64,000 nucleotides of DNA from Rouxiella badensis (GCF_002093665.1 NZ_MRWE01000028.1:1-64000), one strand, 5' to 3'. Numbered from the stretch's first letter, positions 9,570 through 20,585 are shown. Notes: generated from the letters alone by a model not told the origin. Translations and numbers: made by a program.

Positions 9570-10847
9570 CTAGAACGTGTAGTTGAAGTTCATGCCGTAC
9601 AGCATCGCAGTGCCTTTAGCATCGAATTCATAGTTAGGCACGCCATCGGCGACTTTTTCGCTGATGTGTACGGTTTTGCCGTGCATGTAAGAAACGCCCA
9701 GGTCAACCGACGCATCTTTGCTAAACGCATAGGTGGCACCGGCGCTCAACCACAGACGGTCCTGATCGGGAATCGAAATTGTGCGGTTGTCGGCCGGAAC
9801 CGGGCTGTCATCGAACGCGATACCGGTACGGAAGGTCCATTCATCGCTGTAGTAATAGGTGGTACCCAGGGCGATGCGGTAAACGTCATGATAGCCTTCT
9901 TCTTTTTGGAACAGCGTATCGCCATTGTTGGCGGTAGCTTTCAGCTGCTGGAACTCGCTCCAGCTGGTATAGGTCATACTGTAGTGGACCGCCCATTTCG
10001 GCGCCACGCGGTTATAACCGGAAACCTCCCACACTTCAGGCAGATTCAGGGTTAAATGGCCGGCCTGCGTGCTGCCCCCAGTTCCGCCTGCCAGAACCGG
10101 CAGGTCGCTGCGGTAGTTACCGTCGAAATCGACGTTAACTTTCGAACGATAGGTGAAACCGTAACGGTTGTTTTCATCCACCTCGTAGAGGATACCGGCG
10201 TTCCAACCGTAGCCCCAGGCGTTACCGTTCAGGTGTGCGGCGGTGGTGTCGGCAGGGATCTGACCGCGGCTTTGCAACGCAACCAGCTCACCGGCGTTAC
10301 GCTCGATTTTTGCCTTGGCGTAGACGGCGTCAAAGCCGACGCCGAAGCTGAAGTGTTGGTTAAGGCGATAGGCGGTGCTCAGGTTGAGGTTTTCGGTCAT
10401 CAGGTCGGTTTTACCCGCCAGAGGACCCGCCGGATAGCCGCTGTTGAATTCGGTAGAGAGTCCGTAGTTGGTCGTGGCCGAGGCTCCCACCGCCCAGCTG
10501 TCGTTTAGCGGCATGATGAAGTGCAGGTTTGGAACCCACTGGGTTGGGGCAATATTGTTAGCGTCGAGGCTGGAACCCGTCACCGGGGATTTGCCGGTTA
10601 ATTTGACGTCTGGATCGATAAATACTGCGCCGCCGGAGAACGTAGGGCGGTCAAACATGGTCATGGTTGCCGGGTTGCGGCTTCCAGAGGCGGCGGTGTC
10701 GGCGATGGCGCCTTCACCGGCATAAGCGCGACCCAGTCCAGAGGCGGTGTATTCGTTTAGCTGGAATCCTGCCGCGTAAACGTGTGATGAAACAAGTGCC
10801 ATTGCAGCTGCCACAGCTGATCTCGTAAACAGGTTTTTCTGGTTCAT
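9570..10847 (-). CDS. fadL: FadL, outer-membrane long-chain fatty acid channel
   Basis: A 425-residue outer-membrane beta-barrel that takes up long-chain fatty acids. The signal peptide is about 1-25 with cleavage after HVYA, followed by the N-terminal hatch [22 protein letters not shown], nearly identical to E. coli. The protein ends on an aromatic residue (NYTF), as expected for Bam-dependent barrels. The ATG was chosen over an upstream TTG because GAGG lies eight bases before it. It is slightly shorter than the E. coli 446-residue precursor, mainly through a shorter loop after the residue 190 region. Two FadR-like sites lie upstream. Confidence 0.96.
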   Translation of the reverse strand: MNQKNLFTRSAVAAAMALVSSHVYAAGFQLNEYTASGLGRAYAGEGAIADTAASGSRNPATMTMFDRPTFSGGAVFIDPDVKLTGKSPVTGSSLDANNIAPTQWVPNLHFIMPLNDSWAVGASATTNYGLSTEFNSGYPAGPLAGKTDLMTENLNLSTAYRLNQHFSFGVGFDAVYAKAKIERNAGELVALQSRGQIPADTTAAHLNGNAWGYGWNAGILYEVDENNRYGFTYRSKVNVDFDGNYRSDLPVLAGGTGGSTQAGHLTLNLPEVWEVSGYNRVAPKWAVHYSMTYTSWSEFQQLKATANNGDTLFQKEEGYHDVYRIALGTTYYYSDEWTFRTGIAFDDSPVPADNRTISIPDQDRLWLSAGATYAFSKDASVDLGVSYMHGKTVHISEKVADGVPNYEFDAKGTAMLYGMNFNYTF

Positions 10848-10948
10848 GACCAAAACCTCATTTTATGTTTTATAGAACAAAGCTAATCATGGGCTATCAC
10901 ATGAGTAACAATGAGCGGCGGATTGTAGCGTCCTGTACTTTTGGGCCG

Positions 10949-10963
10949 ACTAATCAGACCAGT
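10949..10963. promoter_or_regulatory. Candidate FadR site 1 upstream of fadL
   Basis: ACTAATCAGACCAGT fits the FadR palindrome ACTGGTC-N-GACCAGT with a perfect right half and a weaker left half. It lies about 100 bp upstream of fadL, which carries two FadR sites in E. coli as well. Confidence 0.6.
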
Positions 10964-10972
10964 GAGCGAAGT

Positions 10973-10987
10973 ATAGGTCTGACCTGT
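10973..10987. promoter_or_regulatory. Candidate FadR site 2 upstream of fadL
   Basis: ATAGGTCTGACCTGT contains the FadR core GGTC-T-GACC. It lies 24 bp from site 1 (start to start). The rest of the 445-bp gap between fadL and yfcZ is AT-rich and has no other gene I can support. Confidence 0.6.
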
Positions 10988-11144
10988 ACACATGTTGCAA
11001 CGTTGTTTCACACTTATTGGTAATTAGATTTTAAAAATTAGATCCGCTTAACAAAAAGGGAACGGTTTAGATTCATAAAACTGACGATTCGGGTTGAACT
11101 AATCCGCATATGAATAAATTAGTTTTATTGCGCTTTATTAGTCT

Positions 11145-11160
11145 TGTGATTTTAATCACT
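11145..11160. promoter_or_regulatory. Candidate CRP site upstream of yfcZ
   Basis: TGTGATTTTAATCACT matches the CRP consensus TGTGA-N6-TCACA at nine of ten defined positions. It lies 133 bp upstream of the yfcZ start and about 300 bp from fadL, so either gene could use it. Confidence 0.45.
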
Positions 11161-11292
11161 TAAAAACCATAGTAAAAGTAAGGGTAGTGCTTGTCGCGAG
11201 GCAGGAGTAAGATATTTTCCAGAGAATCTATCATTTTTAATGATTCATCACGGCCACTGGCCTGGCGCAATAGCGCGTCGAAAGGAGAAAAT

Positions 11293-11610
11293 ATGTCCGA
11301 ATTATCCACTGAATCGACTAAACCTACGCGGACTACCGCCGCACAGGAAACCGCGGCCTGTTGCTGCGTCGACGTGGGCACTATCATCGATAACACCGAC
11401 TGCACCGCCTCTTATCAGAACGTTTTTGCAACCCGCGCTGATGCAGAAGCGGCGCTTGAAGACTTAACGGCGCGTGCCCGCCGGGCCGAGTCAGACCCGT
11501 GCGACATCAACAGTCAGTTTAACGAGGTGGAGGGCGGCGTTGAGCTTACGGCTGATTTCACCTTTTGCTGCCAGATTGAGTCGATAAACTTCCAGCTTGC
11601 CCTGCGTTAA
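11293..11610 (+). CDS. yfcZ: YfcZ/YiiS-family small protein of unknown function
   Basis: A 105-residue protein clearly homologous to E. coli YfcZ (94 residues). The cysteine-rich motif CCCVDVGTIIDNTDCTASY is at about 25-43, and the C-terminal FTFCCQIESINFQLALR is also conserved. The function is unknown. The ATG was chosen over an upstream in-frame codon because AGGAG sits six bases before it and because E. coli YfcZ starts here. It occupies the same place as in E. coli, between fadL and fadI. Confidence 0.9.
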   Translation: MSELSTESTKPTRTTAAQETAACCCVDVGTIIDNTDCTASYQNVFATRADAEAALEDLTARARRAESDPCDINSQFNEVEGGVELTADFTFCCQIESINFQLALR

Positions 11611-11736
11611 TTCCCCTTGCTGCCGCCGCACCGGCGGTAGATACCCCTTTAGATGCCTTCCTCGAAAAATTTGCTGCCGCTCTCAATTCAACAGCTTGGG
11701 CTTTGCTAATGACAGGCAGATGGTTAACACTTGATC

Positions 11737-11753
11737 ATCAGGTCAGACCTGTT
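11737..11753. promoter_or_regulatory. Candidate FadR operator of fadIJ
   Basis: ATCAGGTCAGACCTGTT contains a near-perfect FadR palindrome (AGGTC-A-GACCT). It lies about 105 bp upstream of fadI, in the position of the known E. coli fadIJ operator. The 246-bp gap holds no gene. Confidence 0.75.
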
Positions 11754-11856
11754 ACAAAAGTCAAAATTGACCGTCATCAGGCCAGTAAACCGAGCAAAAA
11801 TAAAATAACCCGCTAATTTATAAAGCATTGACCGTTTTATTGAATCAGGAGCCACT

Positions 11857-13170
11857 ATGAACAAGGCCATTCCGCTGGTTACGCGTCAGGGCGATCGTAT
11901 CGCTATTATTGACGGCCTGCGTACCCCATTTGCCAAGCAGGCAACGGCATTTCACGGCATACCGGCGGTCGATCTCGGTAAAATTGTGGTCAGCGAATTG
12001 CTGGCAAAGAGTGGGATTGACCCGTCTGTTATCGACCAACTGGTATTTGGCCAGGTCGTGCAGATGCCCGAAGCCCCTAATATTGCGCGCGAAATTGTAT
12101 TAGGCACTGGAATGAGCGTTTCAACCGACGCCTACAGCGTTTCTCGCGCCTGTGCGACCAGCTTTCAGGCAATTGCCAACGTTGCCGAAAGCATTATGGC
12201 CGGCACAGTGAGCGTCGGTATTGCCGGAGGCGCAGACTCTTCATCTGTTTTGCCAATTGGCGTCAGCAAGGCGCTGGCGAAAACGCTGGTCGACCTCAAC
12301 AAGGCTCGCACTTTATCTCAGCGGCTGTCGCTGTTCAGCAAACTCAAATTACGCGACCTGCTGCCGGTTCCCCCGGCGGTAGCGGAATACTCTACCGGCC
12401 TGCGCATGGGCGACACCGCCGAGCAGATGGCGAAATCCCATGGCATCAGTCGCCAGCAGCAGGACGAATTTGCCCACCGCTCGCATCAACGGGCGGCACA
12501 GGCCTGGAATGACGGTCTGCTTGATTCACAGGTGATGGCCGCGCACGTTCCGCCTTATAAAGACGTGATACAAAAAGACAACAACGTTCGCTTTGATTCC
12601 AGCATCGAGCAGTATGTGAAGCTGCGTCCGGCGTTTGACCGCAAGCATGGCACGGTGACGGCGGCGACCAGTACCCCATTGACCGACGGCGCGGCAGCAG
12701 TGCTGTTAATGAGTGAGTCTCGTGCCCGCGAGCTAGGCCTGAAACCGCTGGGTTATCTGCGCAGCTTTGCCTTTTCGGCCATCGATGTCTGGGAAGACAT
12801 GTTGCTGGGGCCAGCCTATGCCACGCCGGTGGCGCTAGACCGCGCGGGGTTGACGCTCGCAGATATTGATCTGATTGATATGCACGAGGCCTTTGCCGCG
12901 CAAACACTGGCCAACGTCAAGATGTTCGCCAGCCCGCAGTTTGCGCGTGAGAAACTCGGGCGCGAGCAGGCAATAGGTGAAATTGACTGGGAAAAATTCA
13001 ACGTATTGGGCGGATCGCTGGCCTATGGACATCCTTTTGCCGCTACGGGTGCACGAATGATCACCCAAATTTTGCACGAGCTGCGTCGGCGAGGTAAAAA
13101 ACTCGGACTCACCACCGCCTGTGCCGCCGGTGGTCTCGGTGCGGCAATGATTGTGGAGGTGGCAGAATGA
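11857..13170 (+). CDS. fadI: FadI, 3-ketoacyl-CoA thiolase
   Basis: A 437-residue thiolase, the beta subunit of the second (anaerobic) fatty acid oxidation complex. It cleaves 3-ketoacyl-CoA with CoA. The nucleophile is C99 in SRACATSF, and the distal catalytic motifs [16 protein letters not shown] and [10 protein letters not shown] are present near residues 388-430. Length is one residue more than E. coli FadI. Its TGA overlaps the fadJ ATG, so the two subunits are coupled. A FadR-like operator lies upstream. Confidence 0.97.
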   Translation: MNKAIPLVTRQGDRIAIIDGLRTPFAKQATAFHGIPAVDLGKIVVSELLAKSGIDPSVIDQLVFGQVVQMPEAPNIAREIVLGTGMSVSTDAYSVSRACATSFQAIANVAESIMAGTVSVGIAGGADSSSVLPIGVSKALAKTLVDLNKARTLSQRLSLFSKLKLRDLLPVPPAVAEYSTGLRMGDTAEQMAKSHGISRQQQDEFAHRSHQRAAQAWNDGLLDSQVMAAHVPPYKDVIQKDNNVRFDSSIEQYVKLRPAFDRKHGTVTAATSTPLTDGAAAVLLMSESRARELGLKPLGYLRSFAFSAIDVWEDMLLGPAYATPVALDRAGLTLADIDLIDMHEAFAAQTLANVKMFASPQFAREKLGREQAIGEIDWEKFNVLGGSLAYGHPFAATGARMITQILHELRRRGKKLGLTTACAAGGLGAAMIVEVAE

Positions 13171-15332
13171 GCCAAAAACCAATGATTTCGCCGGCGGAGG
13201 TAACGGAATCAGCAACGCCTTCGGCCTTCACCCTCTATTTTACCGAGGACAATATCGGCATCGTCACCATTGATGTCGCGGATGAGAAAGTCAATACGCT
13301 AAAAGCCGAGTTTGTGCAGCAGATAAACTCACTGTTGCAGCAGGCACAGCAGCATCCCAAATTAAAAGGCTTGGTGTTTATTTCCGGCAAGAAAGACTCC
13401 TTCATTGCGGGTGCGGATATCAGCATGATTGCGCGCTGCGAAAAAGCCTCAGAAGCCGAGGCTCTGGCGAAAAAAGGACAGGGCGTGATGGCACACATTG
13501 CCGGGCTTTCGGTGCCCGTGGTGGCCGCTATTCATGGCGCATGCCTAGGCGGAGGCCTTGAGCTTGCCCTTGCCTGCCACAGTCGAATCTGCTCGCTGGA
13601 TGATAAAACTCAACTCGGCTTGCCTGAGGTTCAGCTCGGTCTGCTGCCGGGTTCCGGTGGAACTCAACGCCTGCCCCGACTGATTGGCGCACCGAAAGCG
13701 CTGGATATGATGCTCACCGGCCGCAGCATCCGCGCAAAACAGGCACTGCGTATGGGGCTGGTGGACGACGTTGTGCCACAGTCTATTCTTTTTCAGACGG
13801 CTATTGAGCGCGTTCGCAAAGGGCATACGGCCAGACGAGAGCTGTCTTACATTGACCGTGTAGCTCAGGGGCCGCTAGGCAAAGCGCTGCTGTTCTATAT
13901 TGTGCGCAAGCAAACGCGGGCGAAATCACGCGGACATTATCCCGCCACTGAAAAGATTATTGACGTGGTACAGACCGGGCTGAGTCAGGGCAGCAGCAGT
14001 GGCTACGAGGCGGAGGCTCGTGCGTTTGGTGAACTGGTCATGACGCCACAGTCCGCCGCGCTGCGCGGTATTTTCTTTGCCTCTACCGCGTTGAAAAAAG
14101 ATTTTGGTGCGCAGGCTGAACCGCGAGAAATCCACAAAGTCGCGGTCTTGGGAGGCGGGCTGATGGGCGGCGGCATTGCTAACGTGACAGCTACCAAGGC
14201 CAATATTTCGGTCAGGATTAAAGATATTAATGAGCAGGGAATAAGCCACTCGTTTAAATACAGTTGGGATCTGTTGCAGAAAAAACTGCGCCGTGGGCAC
14301 CTCAAAAAATCCGAGCTGCAACGCCAGATGATGCTGATTTCCGGCACGACCGACTACAGCGGATTCTCGCAGGTTGACTTGGTGATTGAGGCGGTCTTTG
14401 AAGACCTTGAGCTTAAGCAGAAGATGATCCATGAAGTTGAGGAAAATGCCTCTCCGCAGACAATTTTTGCTTCAAACACTTCTTCTTTACCGATTCATAA
14501 AATTGCCGAAGGCGCAGCAAGGCCGGAGCAGGTGATCGGCCTGCATTATTTCAGCCCGGTAGATAAGATGCCGTTGGTGGAGGTTATCCCGCACGCGCAG
14601 ACCAGTCCGCAAACTATTGCCACCACGGTTTCTTTCGCCAGAAAACAGGGCAAGACCGCTATTGTGGTCGGTGACAGCGCCGGTTTTTACGTTAATCGTA
14701 TTCTCGCGCCTTATATGAATGAAGCGGCGCGTTGCCTGCTGGAAGGCGAGAGCATTGAACACATCGACAACTCACTGGTCAACTTTGGTTTTCCAGTGGG
14801 GCCGCTGCAACTGCTCGACGAGGTCGGAATAGACGTGGGCACTAAAATCATTCCTGTTCTCGAGTCGGCCTTCGGCGATCGCTTTGCCGCGCCTGGCGGG
14901 CTTGAGGCGGTGCTCGAAGACGGCAGGAAAGGCCGAAAAAATAGTCGGGGATTTTATCTTTATCCACAGAAGGGCCAAAAGTCCGGTAAAAAAACGCCAG
15001 ACCCAACGATTTACAAGCTGTTAGCCGTGACGCCAAAAAACAAACTGAGCGAGCAGGCGCTGGCCGACCGCTGTGTGGCGCTGATGCTCAACGAGGCAGT
15101 ACATTGTCTGGATGATGGCACCGTGCGCAGCGCGCGAGATGCCGATATTGGTGCCGTTTTCGGCATTGGCTTCCCGCCGTTCCTCGGAGGGCCTATGCGC
15201 TATATCGATGCGCTGGGGGCCGACGTTTTGGTGAAGAGACTGCAGGCATTGCAGAAGCTGCACGGCACCCGTTTTGCACCCTGTGAAGGGCTCGTCACCC
15301 GAGCAGACAATGGGCAAAAATTGTATAGCTAA
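13167..15332 (+). CDS. fadJ: FadJ, enoyl-CoA hydratase/3-hydroxyacyl-CoA dehydrogenase
   Basis: A 721-residue bifunctional alpha subunit of the FadIJ complex. The N-terminal hydratase domain (about 20-210) has the oxyanion-hole loop GACLGGGLE and catalytic glutamates E132 and E154 ([15 protein letters not shown]). The NAD-binding motif [12 protein letters not shown] is at 325-336, followed by the dehydrogenase motif [14 protein letters not shown] near 464. The C-terminal part holds tandem 3HCDH domains. It overlaps fadI by ATGA. Confidence 0.97.
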   Translation: MSQKPMISPAEVTESATPSAFTLYFTEDNIGIVTIDVADEKVNTLKAEFVQQINSLLQQAQQHPKLKGLVFISGKKDSFIAGADISMIARCEKASEAEALAKKGQGVMAHIAGLSVPVVAAIHGACLGGGLELALACHSRICSLDDKTQLGLPEVQLGLLPGSGGTQRLPRLIGAPKALDMMLTGRSIRAKQALRMGLVDDVVPQSILFQTAIERVRKGHTARRELSYIDRVAQGPLGKALLFYIVRKQTRAKSRGHYPATEKIIDVVQTGLSQGSSSGYEAEARAFGELVMTPQSAALRGIFFASTALKKDFGAQAEPREIHKVAVLGGGLMGGGIANVTATKANISVRIKDINEQGISHSFKYSWDLLQKKLRRGHLKKSELQRQMMLISGTTDYSGFSQVDLVIEAVFEDLELKQKMIHEVEENASPQTIFASNTSSLPIHKIAEGAARPEQVIGLHYFSPVDKMPLVEVIPHAQTSPQTIATTVSFARKQGKTAIVVGDSAGFYVNRILAPYMNEAARCLLEGESIEHIDNSLVNFGFPVGPLQLLDEVGIDVGTKIIPVLESAFGDRFAAPGGLEAVLEDGRKGRKNSRGFYLYPQKGQKSGKKTPDPTIYKLLAVTPKNKLSEQALADRCVALMLNEAVHCLDDGTVRSARDADIGAVFGIGFPPFLGGPMRYIDALGADVLVKRLQALQKLHGTRFAPCEGLVTRADNGQKLYS

Positions 15333-15394
15333 CGTAATGGGCGTAAAATAGACGATCTTTTAGACTTTGAAACGATGCAAATTTAGCCATTAAG

Positions 15395-15410
15395 TGTGAT
15401 CTGCATCACG
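15395..15410. promoter_or_regulatory. Candidate CRP site downstream of fadJ
   Basis: TGTGATCTGCATCACG matches TGTGA-N6-TCACA at nine of ten defined positions. It is 62 bp beyond the fadJ stop and about 285 bp before sixA, so its target promoter is not obvious. Confidence 0.45.
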
Positions 15411-15646
15411 GCTTAATTTAAGGTTTCTGGTAATTCTTGGTTAGCAGAGTGAAAAATGATCGCGCTGTTCATTAAATAGCCAGACCTATTTACATCTATT
15501 CGCAGTTGGTGTAAAAAACAGCGTTTTCTTTGTGGTGACTTTCAGGCAAAATGCCCGGCCGCGATACGGTGGGTTTTGATGTGATGGTTGTAGTGCCCTG
15601 CTAGGATGTGGGCAGAAGGGTAATACAGCACGCTCAGCGTACCTGT

Positions 15647-15656
15647 ATAGCGCTAT
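15647..15656. promoter_or_regulatory. Palindrome ATAGCGCTAT upstream of sixA
   Basis: A perfect 10-bp palindrome 24 bp before the sixA start codon. It is identical to the core of the two operators found near 58.5 kb beside the LacI-type regulator. Function is unknown. Confidence 0.3.
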
Positions 15657-15680
15657 TTTTGTTAACAAAAGCGGTGCAAT

Positions 15681-16169
15681 ATGCAAGTTGTGATTATGCG
15701 TCACGGTGAGGCTGCTCTTGATGCGGCCAGCGATTCAGTAAGACCTCTTACCGATTGTGGTTGTGACGAGACGGTATGTATGGCGTCCTGGTTGAACGGT
15801 CGCTCCGTGAAAATTCAGCGTGTGCTGGTGAGCCCTTATCTTCGGGCGCAGCAAACGCTGGAAAAAGTGCGTCAGGCGCTCTCTCTTCCTGAAAAGGTTG
15901 ACGTGTTGCCGGAACTGACGCCGGGCGGTGACCCCGCACAAGTAGCCGAAGAGCTTCAGGCTTTGGCGAGAGAGGGCGTGAGCTCCGTGCTGGTGGTTTC
16001 TCACTTGCCGTTGGTCGGCTATCTGGTGGCGGAACTTTGCCCAGGACAGTGCCCTCCGATGTTTGCCACCTCGGCGATGGCCAGCGTAGAAATCAACGCT
16101 GACACCGGACGAGGCAGCTATGACTGGCAGTACAGCCCTTCTCAGGTGATTGCGAAAGCCTGCAGCTGA
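15681..16169 (+). CDS. sixA: SixA, phosphohistidine phosphatase
   Basis: A 162-residue member of the histidine phosphatase (RHG) superfamily. The RHG motif MRHGEAALDAASDSVRPLT places the catalytic histidine at H8, and SHLPLVGYLVAELCPG supplies the second conserved histidine near 110. SixA removes phosphate from phosphohistidine proteins; reported targets are the ArcB phosphotransfer domain and NPr of the nitrogen PTS. Length and order next to fadJ match E. coli. Confidence 0.95.
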   Translation: MQVVIMRHGEAALDAASDSVRPLTDCGCDETVCMASWLNGRSVKIQRVLVSPYLRAQQTLEKVRQALSLPEKVDVLPELTPGGDPAQVAEELQALAREGVSSVLVVSHLPLVGYLVAELCPGQCPPMFATSAMASVEINADTGRGSYDWQYSPSQVIAKACS

Positions 16170-16188
16170 GGTGACTGAAAGACGCTAA

Positions 16189-16212
16189 AAAGGCACAGCT
16201 TGCTGTGCCTTT
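16189..16212. terminator. Terminator between sixA and smrB
   Basis: AGGCACAGC-TT-GCTGTGCCT hairpin flanked by A and T runs, between two convergent genes, so it can serve both strands. Confidence 0.8.
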
Positions 16213-16244
16213 CGCTATTTTGGGCCGCGAAAAATCGTTAGCCG

Positions 16245-16790
16245 TTATTCCTGGTCGGTTTTATCGTCCAGCTCGACCAATACCAGCAGTGCCGCATTAC
16301 CGCCCAGCTCACGCGGAGCCTGGTGGAAGGCCTCGACGTCAGGATGCTGCGCCAGCCACAGAGGGGTCTGCTGCTTAAGAATATGTTTGCCGTGCCCGTG
16401 CATTATACAGGCGCAGTGAACGTGTTCTCTACGGCACGCGGCAATCAGCGCACCCAGTTCCTGCTTGGCTTCGTGCTGCGTCAGGCCGTGCAAATCAAGA
16501 AACAGCTCGGGCGAATAATCGCCGCGGCGAAGCTTCTTTAATTCGAAATGGCTGACGTCAGGCCGCACATGACGTACCGGTCCTTCGGCGTCAAGCATTG
16601 GCTGAAACTCGTCAGAGAAATAGTAGGTCGCATCCACCTGCTCCTGAAGCAAACGCTTTGGCGAGGCAATCACCGTCGGTTTAGGTGCCGGTTTATGGAC
16701 TATGGTGTCATTTTTAAGTCGCTTGGTGCCCGGTACCGCCTCACGAAATAAGGCCAGCTCCTCCTTACTCAGCGAAAATTTTTTCTTCAT
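16245..16790 (-). CDS. smrB: SmrB (YfcN), collided-ribosome endonuclease
   Basis: A 181-residue Smr-domain protein. In E. coli SmrB binds collided ribosomes and cleaves the mRNA between them, opening the way for tmRNA rescue. The Smr domain covers about 95-175, with [14 protein letters not shown] and the GHGKHIL loop carrying the expected catalytic residues. The N-terminal part (1-90) is the ribosome-contacting extension. It is divergent from prmB with 189 bp between them. Confidence 0.95.
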   Translation of the reverse strand: MKKKFSLSKEELALFREAVPGTKRLKNDTIVHKPAPKPTVIASPKRLLQEQVDATYYFSDEFQPMLDAEGPVRHVRPDVSHFELKKLRRGDYSPELFLDLHGLTQHEAKQELGALIAACRREHVHCACIMHGHGKHILKQQTPLWLAQHPDVEAFHQAPRELGGNAALLVLVELDDKTDQE

Positions 16791-16979
16791 CGCAATATCA
16801 TCATTCGTCGAACATTTTCACAGTGTACCTGCTCCTCTTCCCCTTTTTAAGTAAATGTCTTTGGAGAAGTCTCGCAACAATGGGGTATTACTGCTGATTT
16901 GTTGCCGTCTTCGTGGCAAACTATGCGGAAATTTTATGGCTATGAATGATGGCCACCCGCCGTACCCCAGGAGAGAAAA

Positions 16980-17912
16980 TTGGATAAAATATTCGTCGAC
17001 GAAGCCGTCAGTGAGCTGCATACCATTCAGGATATGCTGCGCTGGACCGTCAGCCGCCTGAATGCCGCGAATGTCTATTACGGCCATGGAACGGATAATC
17101 CCTGGGACGAAGCCGTACAACTGGTGCTGCCAAGCGTCTTTTTACCGCTCGACATCCCTGAAGACATGCACACCGCACGCCTGACCTCGAGCGAGCGCCA
17201 CCGCATCGTCGAGCGGGTGATCCGCCGCGTGAACGAGCGCGTACCGGTCGCTTATCTGACCAACAAAGCCTGGTTCTGCGGCATGGAGTTTTACGTTGAC
17301 GAACGCGTGCTGGTCCCGCGCTCGCCAATCGGTGAACTGATCAACAACCGCTTCTCCGGCATCTTGCAAGATCAACCAAGCCACATTCTTGATATGTGTA
17401 CTGGCAGCGGCTGCATCGCTATTGCCTGCGCCTACGCGTTCCCTGAGACCGAGGTTGATGCGGTAGATATCTCCGCCGACGCGCTGGCCGTGGCCGAGCG
17501 CAACATCGAAACGCACGGCATCGAGCAGTGGGTTACGCCGATTCGTTCAGACCTGTTCCGCGAGCTGCCTGAGCTGCAGTACGACCTGATTGTGACCAAT
17601 CCGCCTTACGTCGACGAAGAAGACATGTCTGACCTGCCGGACGAATATCGCCACGAGCCGGTGCTGGGCCTGGCGTCCGGTAGCGACGGTCTGAAGCTGA
17701 CTCGCCGTATTCTGGCCTGCGCGCCAGACTACCTGACCGACAACGGCGTGCTGATTTGTGAAGTGGGTAACAGCATGGTACATCTGATGGATCAGTATCC
17801 TGATATTCCATTTACCTGGCTGGAATTTGAAAACGGCGGCGACGGCGTATTCATGCTGACTAAACAACAGCTGCTGGACTGCGCTGAGCACTTCAGCGTG
17901 TACAGGAAGTAA
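16980..17912 (+). CDS. prmB: PrmB, ribosomal protein uL3 glutamine methyltransferase
   Basis: A 310-residue SAM-dependent methyltransferase that methylates a glutamine of ribosomal protein L3. The SAM-binding motif [10 protein letters not shown] is at 138-147 and the NPPY catalytic motif at 207-210. Length is identical to E. coli PrmB and the start [20 protein letters not shown] aligns to it. The start codon is TTG, preceded by CAGGAGAG. Confidence 0.96.
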   Translation: MDKIFVDEAVSELHTIQDMLRWTVSRLNAANVYYGHGTDNPWDEAVQLVLPSVFLPLDIPEDMHTARLTSSERHRIVERVIRRVNERVPVAYLTNKAWFCGMEFYVDERVLVPRSPIGELINNRFSGILQDQPSHILDMCTGSGCIAIACAYAFPETEVDAVDISADALAVAERNIETHGIEQWVTPIRSDLFRELPELQYDLIVTNPPYVDEEDMSDLPDEYRHEPVLGLASGSDGLKLTRRILACAPDYLTDNGVLICEVGNSMVHLMDQYPDIPFTWLEFENGGDGVFMLTKQQLLDCAEHFSVYRK

Positions 17913-18014
17913 TTCGTTCAGCAAAACGCGTATCTTGCCAATAAGCGGGGTCGCGGTTTGCATCAGATTTAACGTCATTGAATTTAACAGCTAACTAATG
18001 GTTAAGGAGCCGTG

Positions 18015-19100
18015 ATGGCAGGGAACAGTATTGGGCAGTTTTTCCGCGTCACAACGTTTGGTGAGTCCCACGGTATTGCGCTGGGATGTGTTATCGACGG
18101 CGTGCCTCCGGGCATTCCATTGACCGAAGCTGACCTGCAGCACGACCTGGACCGTCGTCGTCCGGGCACGTCCCGCTATACGACACAGCGCCGCGAAGCT
18201 GACGAAGTGAAGATTTTGTCTGGCGTGTTTGACGGGGTGACCACCGGCACCAGCATCGGTCTGATTATTCAGAATACCGACCAGCGTTCGCAGGACTACA
18301 GCGCGATTAAAGACGTATTTCGTCCGGGCCATGCCGATTACACCTATGAGCAAAAATACGGCACCCGCGACTATCGCGGCGGCGGTCGTTCTTCTGCCCG
18401 TGAAACCGCAATGCGTGTAGCCGCGGGTGCAGTCGCTAAAAAATATCTGGCGCAGAAATTTGGCGTACAGATTCGTGGCTATCTGGCACAAATGGGCGAC
18501 GTAAGCTGCGAGCTCAAAGACTGGGATATCGTCGAGACCAACCCGTTCTTCTGCCCGGATGAGTCAAAGCTGGAAGCGCTCGACGAACTCATGCGTGAGC
18601 TGAAGAAAGCCGGTGATTCTATCGGGGCAAAAATTACCGTGGTTGCAGAGAACGTGCCTACCGGTTTGGGCGAGCCGGTCTTTGACCGTCTGGACGCCGA
18701 TATTGCACACGCCCTGATGAGCATCAACGCCGTTAAGGGCGTCGAGATCGGTGACGGCTTTGCGGTTGTGAACAAGCGCGGCAGCGAAAACCGTGACGAA
18801 ATCACGCCACAGGGCTTCGAAAGCAATCACGCAGGCGGCATTTTGGGCGGCATCAGCAGCGGTCAGGCGATTGTCGCGCACATGGCGCTGAAACCGACCT
18901 CAAGCATTACCGTGCCGGGTCGCACTATCAACCGCGAAGGCGAGCAGGTCGAGATGATAACCAAAGGGCGTCATGACCCTTGCGTGGGCATCCGCGCCGT
19001 GCCGATTGCCGAGGCGATGATGGCGATTGTGTTGATGGACCATCTGCTGCGCCAGCGCGCACAGTGCGGTGACGTCAATTCCAGCGTTCCGCGCTGGTAA
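18015..19100 (+). CDS. aroC: AroC, chorismate synthase
   Basis: A 361-residue FMN-dependent enzyme that converts EPSP to chorismate, the last step of the shikimate pathway. Hallmarks are [11 protein letters not shown] at the N-terminus, [19 protein letters not shown] near 47-65, and the C-terminal [20 protein letters not shown] use the ATG directly after a GTG; it gives [10 protein letters not shown] as in E. coli and is well spaced from TAAGGAG. The gene is followed closely by mepA, an arrangement conserved in enterics. Confidence 0.97.
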   Translation: MAGNSIGQFFRVTTFGESHGIALGCVIDGVPPGIPLTEADLQHDLDRRRPGTSRYTTQRREADEVKILSGVFDGVTTGTSIGLIIQNTDQRSQDYSAIKDVFRPGHADYTYEQKYGTRDYRGGGRSSARETAMRVAAGAVAKKYLAQKFGVQIRGYLAQMGDVSCELKDWDIVETNPFFCPDESKLEALDELMRELKKAGDSIGAKITVVAENVPTGLGEPVFDRLDADIAHALMSINAVKGVEIGDGFAVVNKRGSENRDEITPQGFESNHAGGILGGISSGQAIVAHMALKPTSSITVPGRTINREGEQVEMITKGRHDPCVGIRAVPIAEAMMAIVLMDHLLRQRAQCGDVNSSVPRW

Positions 19101-19145
19101 TCGCGCGACAAAAGACCGCCTGACAGCAGAGAGTGCGCTTATAGA

Positions 19146-19982
19146 ATGCGAATTAACATCGGTTTAGTGGGATTACTGGCTTTAGCGGCATCATTGCCTG
19201 CTTTGGCCGTCACGCCGTGGCAGCGTATTACCCAACCTATTGCGGGTGCTCCGCAGGCGGTGGGGAGCTACGCCAATGGGTGTCAGATTGGCGCGAAGCC
19301 GCTGCCGCTCAACTCGCCGGACTATCAGGTGATGCGTACCGATCAGCGTCGCTTCTATGGGCAGCCTGACCTGCTGACTTTCATCAAGCGACTGTCCTCC
19401 GAGGCCAATCGTGAAGGGCTGGGCACCGTGCTGATTGGCGATATGGCGATGCCTGCGGGCGGGCGTTTCAGCAGTGGGCACGCGAGTCATCAGTCCGGCC
19501 TCGACGTCGACATCTGGCTACAGATGCCGCGCAAACGCTGGACTGAGCAGCAGCTGCTGAAACCGCAGCCTATCGATCTGGTCAGCCGTGACGGTAAAAG
19601 CGTGGTCAAAAGCCAGTGGCAGCCGCAAATCGAATCGCTTATCAAGTTAGCCGCTGAGGATGCCGATGTGGTCCGCATCTTCGTCAACCCAGCCATCAAG
19701 CAGCAGCTTTGTGCCGATGCGGGGAGTGACCGTGAATGGCTGCACAAGGTCAGACCATGGTTTGGTCACCGGGCGCACATGCATGTACGCCTGCGGTGCC
19801 CGGTTGGCGACCACAACTGTGAGAGCCAGGCCCCTCCGCCGCCGGGAGACGGTTGCGGCGCCGAGCTGCAAAGCTGGTTCCTGCCGCCGAAACCGGGCGG
19901 CGGTATTCCGGTGAAACGTGAGCCACCGCCGCTGCCGGCCATCTGCCAGTCGCTGCTGGATAATCATGCGGGTCAGCTGTAA
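19146..19982 (+). CDS. mepA: MepA, periplasmic murein endopeptidase
   Basis: A 278-residue secreted LAS-type metallopeptidase that cuts D-Ala-mDAP cross-links in peptidoglycan and is not inhibited by penicillin. The signal peptide is about 1-21 (LPALA). Zinc-site motifs are [14 protein letters not shown] (H115, D122) and AHMHVRLRC near 212. Several cysteines expected to form disulfides are conserved (for example C46 and C217). In E. coli yfcA follows mepA; here only 48 bp separate it from epmC. Confidence 0.96.
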   Translation: MRINIGLVGLLALAASLPALAVTPWQRITQPIAGAPQAVGSYANGCQIGAKPLPLNSPDYQVMRTDQRRFYGQPDLLTFIKRLSSEANREGLGTVLIGDMAMPAGGRFSSGHASHQSGLDVDIWLQMPRKRWTEQQLLKPQPIDLVSRDGKSVVKSQWQPQIESLIKLAAEDADVVRIFVNPAIKQQLCADAGSDREWLHKVRPWFGHRAHMHVRLRCPVGDHNCESQAPPPPGDGCGAELQSWFLPPKPGGGIPVKREPPPLPAICQSLLDNHAGQL

Positions 19983-20030
19983 TCAGCCGTTATTTTGTCG
20001 TTTTGCTTTATTTTGAGTTAGTCAGTCACT

Positions 20031-20585
20031 ATGTCAGATTCAACAGAAAAACATTATTATCAGCAGCTTATTGATATTTTTGACGGCTGTTTCAGTCAGG
20101 ATCACAACACACGTTTGATCCGCGGCGACGATGAACCTATCTATCTTCCGGCCGACGAGCAGGAAGATTACAACCGCATCGTTTTTGCCCACGGCTATTA
20201 CGCCAGTGCGCTGCATGAGATCTCCCACTGGTGCGTTGCCGGCGCTGAGAGACGCAAGCTGGTGGACTTTGGTTACTGGTATTGCCCAGACGGCCGCGAT
20301 GCGCAAACACAAAGCGAGTTTGAGAAGGTTGAAATCAAGCCGCAGTCTTACGAGTGGATGTTCTGTGTCGCTGCAGGCTTTAACTTTAACGTCAGCTGTG
20401 ACAATCTTAGCGGCGAATGTGAACCGGACCGGATAGGTTTCCAGCGCAAAGTACGTGAAGAAGTGTTGAGAATGCTTGAGAAAGGGTTGCCAGAGCGCCC
20501 GGCGCGGTTCATCCGTGCGTTGCAAGCCTACTACAACACGCCTGCGCTGAGCGCCGAGTCTTTCCCCGCGCCGCAGGACTTTTAA
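20031..20585 (+). CDS. epmC: EpmC (YfcM), EF-P hydroxylase
   Basis: A 184-residue protein that hydroxylates the beta-lysylated lysine of translation factor EF-P. The metal-binding HExxH-like motif ALHEISHWC is at about 60-68, and GYYAS, DFGYWYCPDGR and EVKPQ-type motifs match E. coli YfcM (182 residues). EpmA, EpmB and EF-P are not in this window. Confidence 0.94.
   Translation: MSDSTEKHYYQQLIDIFDGCFSQDHNTRLIRGDDEPIYLPADEQEDYNRIVFAHGYYASALHEISHWCVAGAERRKLVDFGYWYCPDGRDAQTQSEFEKVEIKPQSYEWMFCVAAGFNFNVSCDNLSGECEPDRIGFQRKVREEVLRMLEKGLPERPARFIRALQAYYNTPALSAESFPAPQDF

Larger units (their letters stand above)
15333..15680. other. 348-bp gap between fadJ and sixA
   Basis: No open reading frame or RNA gene can be supported here. 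It contains a strong CRP-like site at the left end and a small palindrome just before sixA; both are listed separately. A clear fadJ terminator was not seen. Confidence 0.4.

Noticed and set aside
12446-12907. 153-codon open frame on the minus strand inside fadI
   Set aside because: Arg/Pro/His-rich translation typical of an antisense shadow over a strongly conserved gene.
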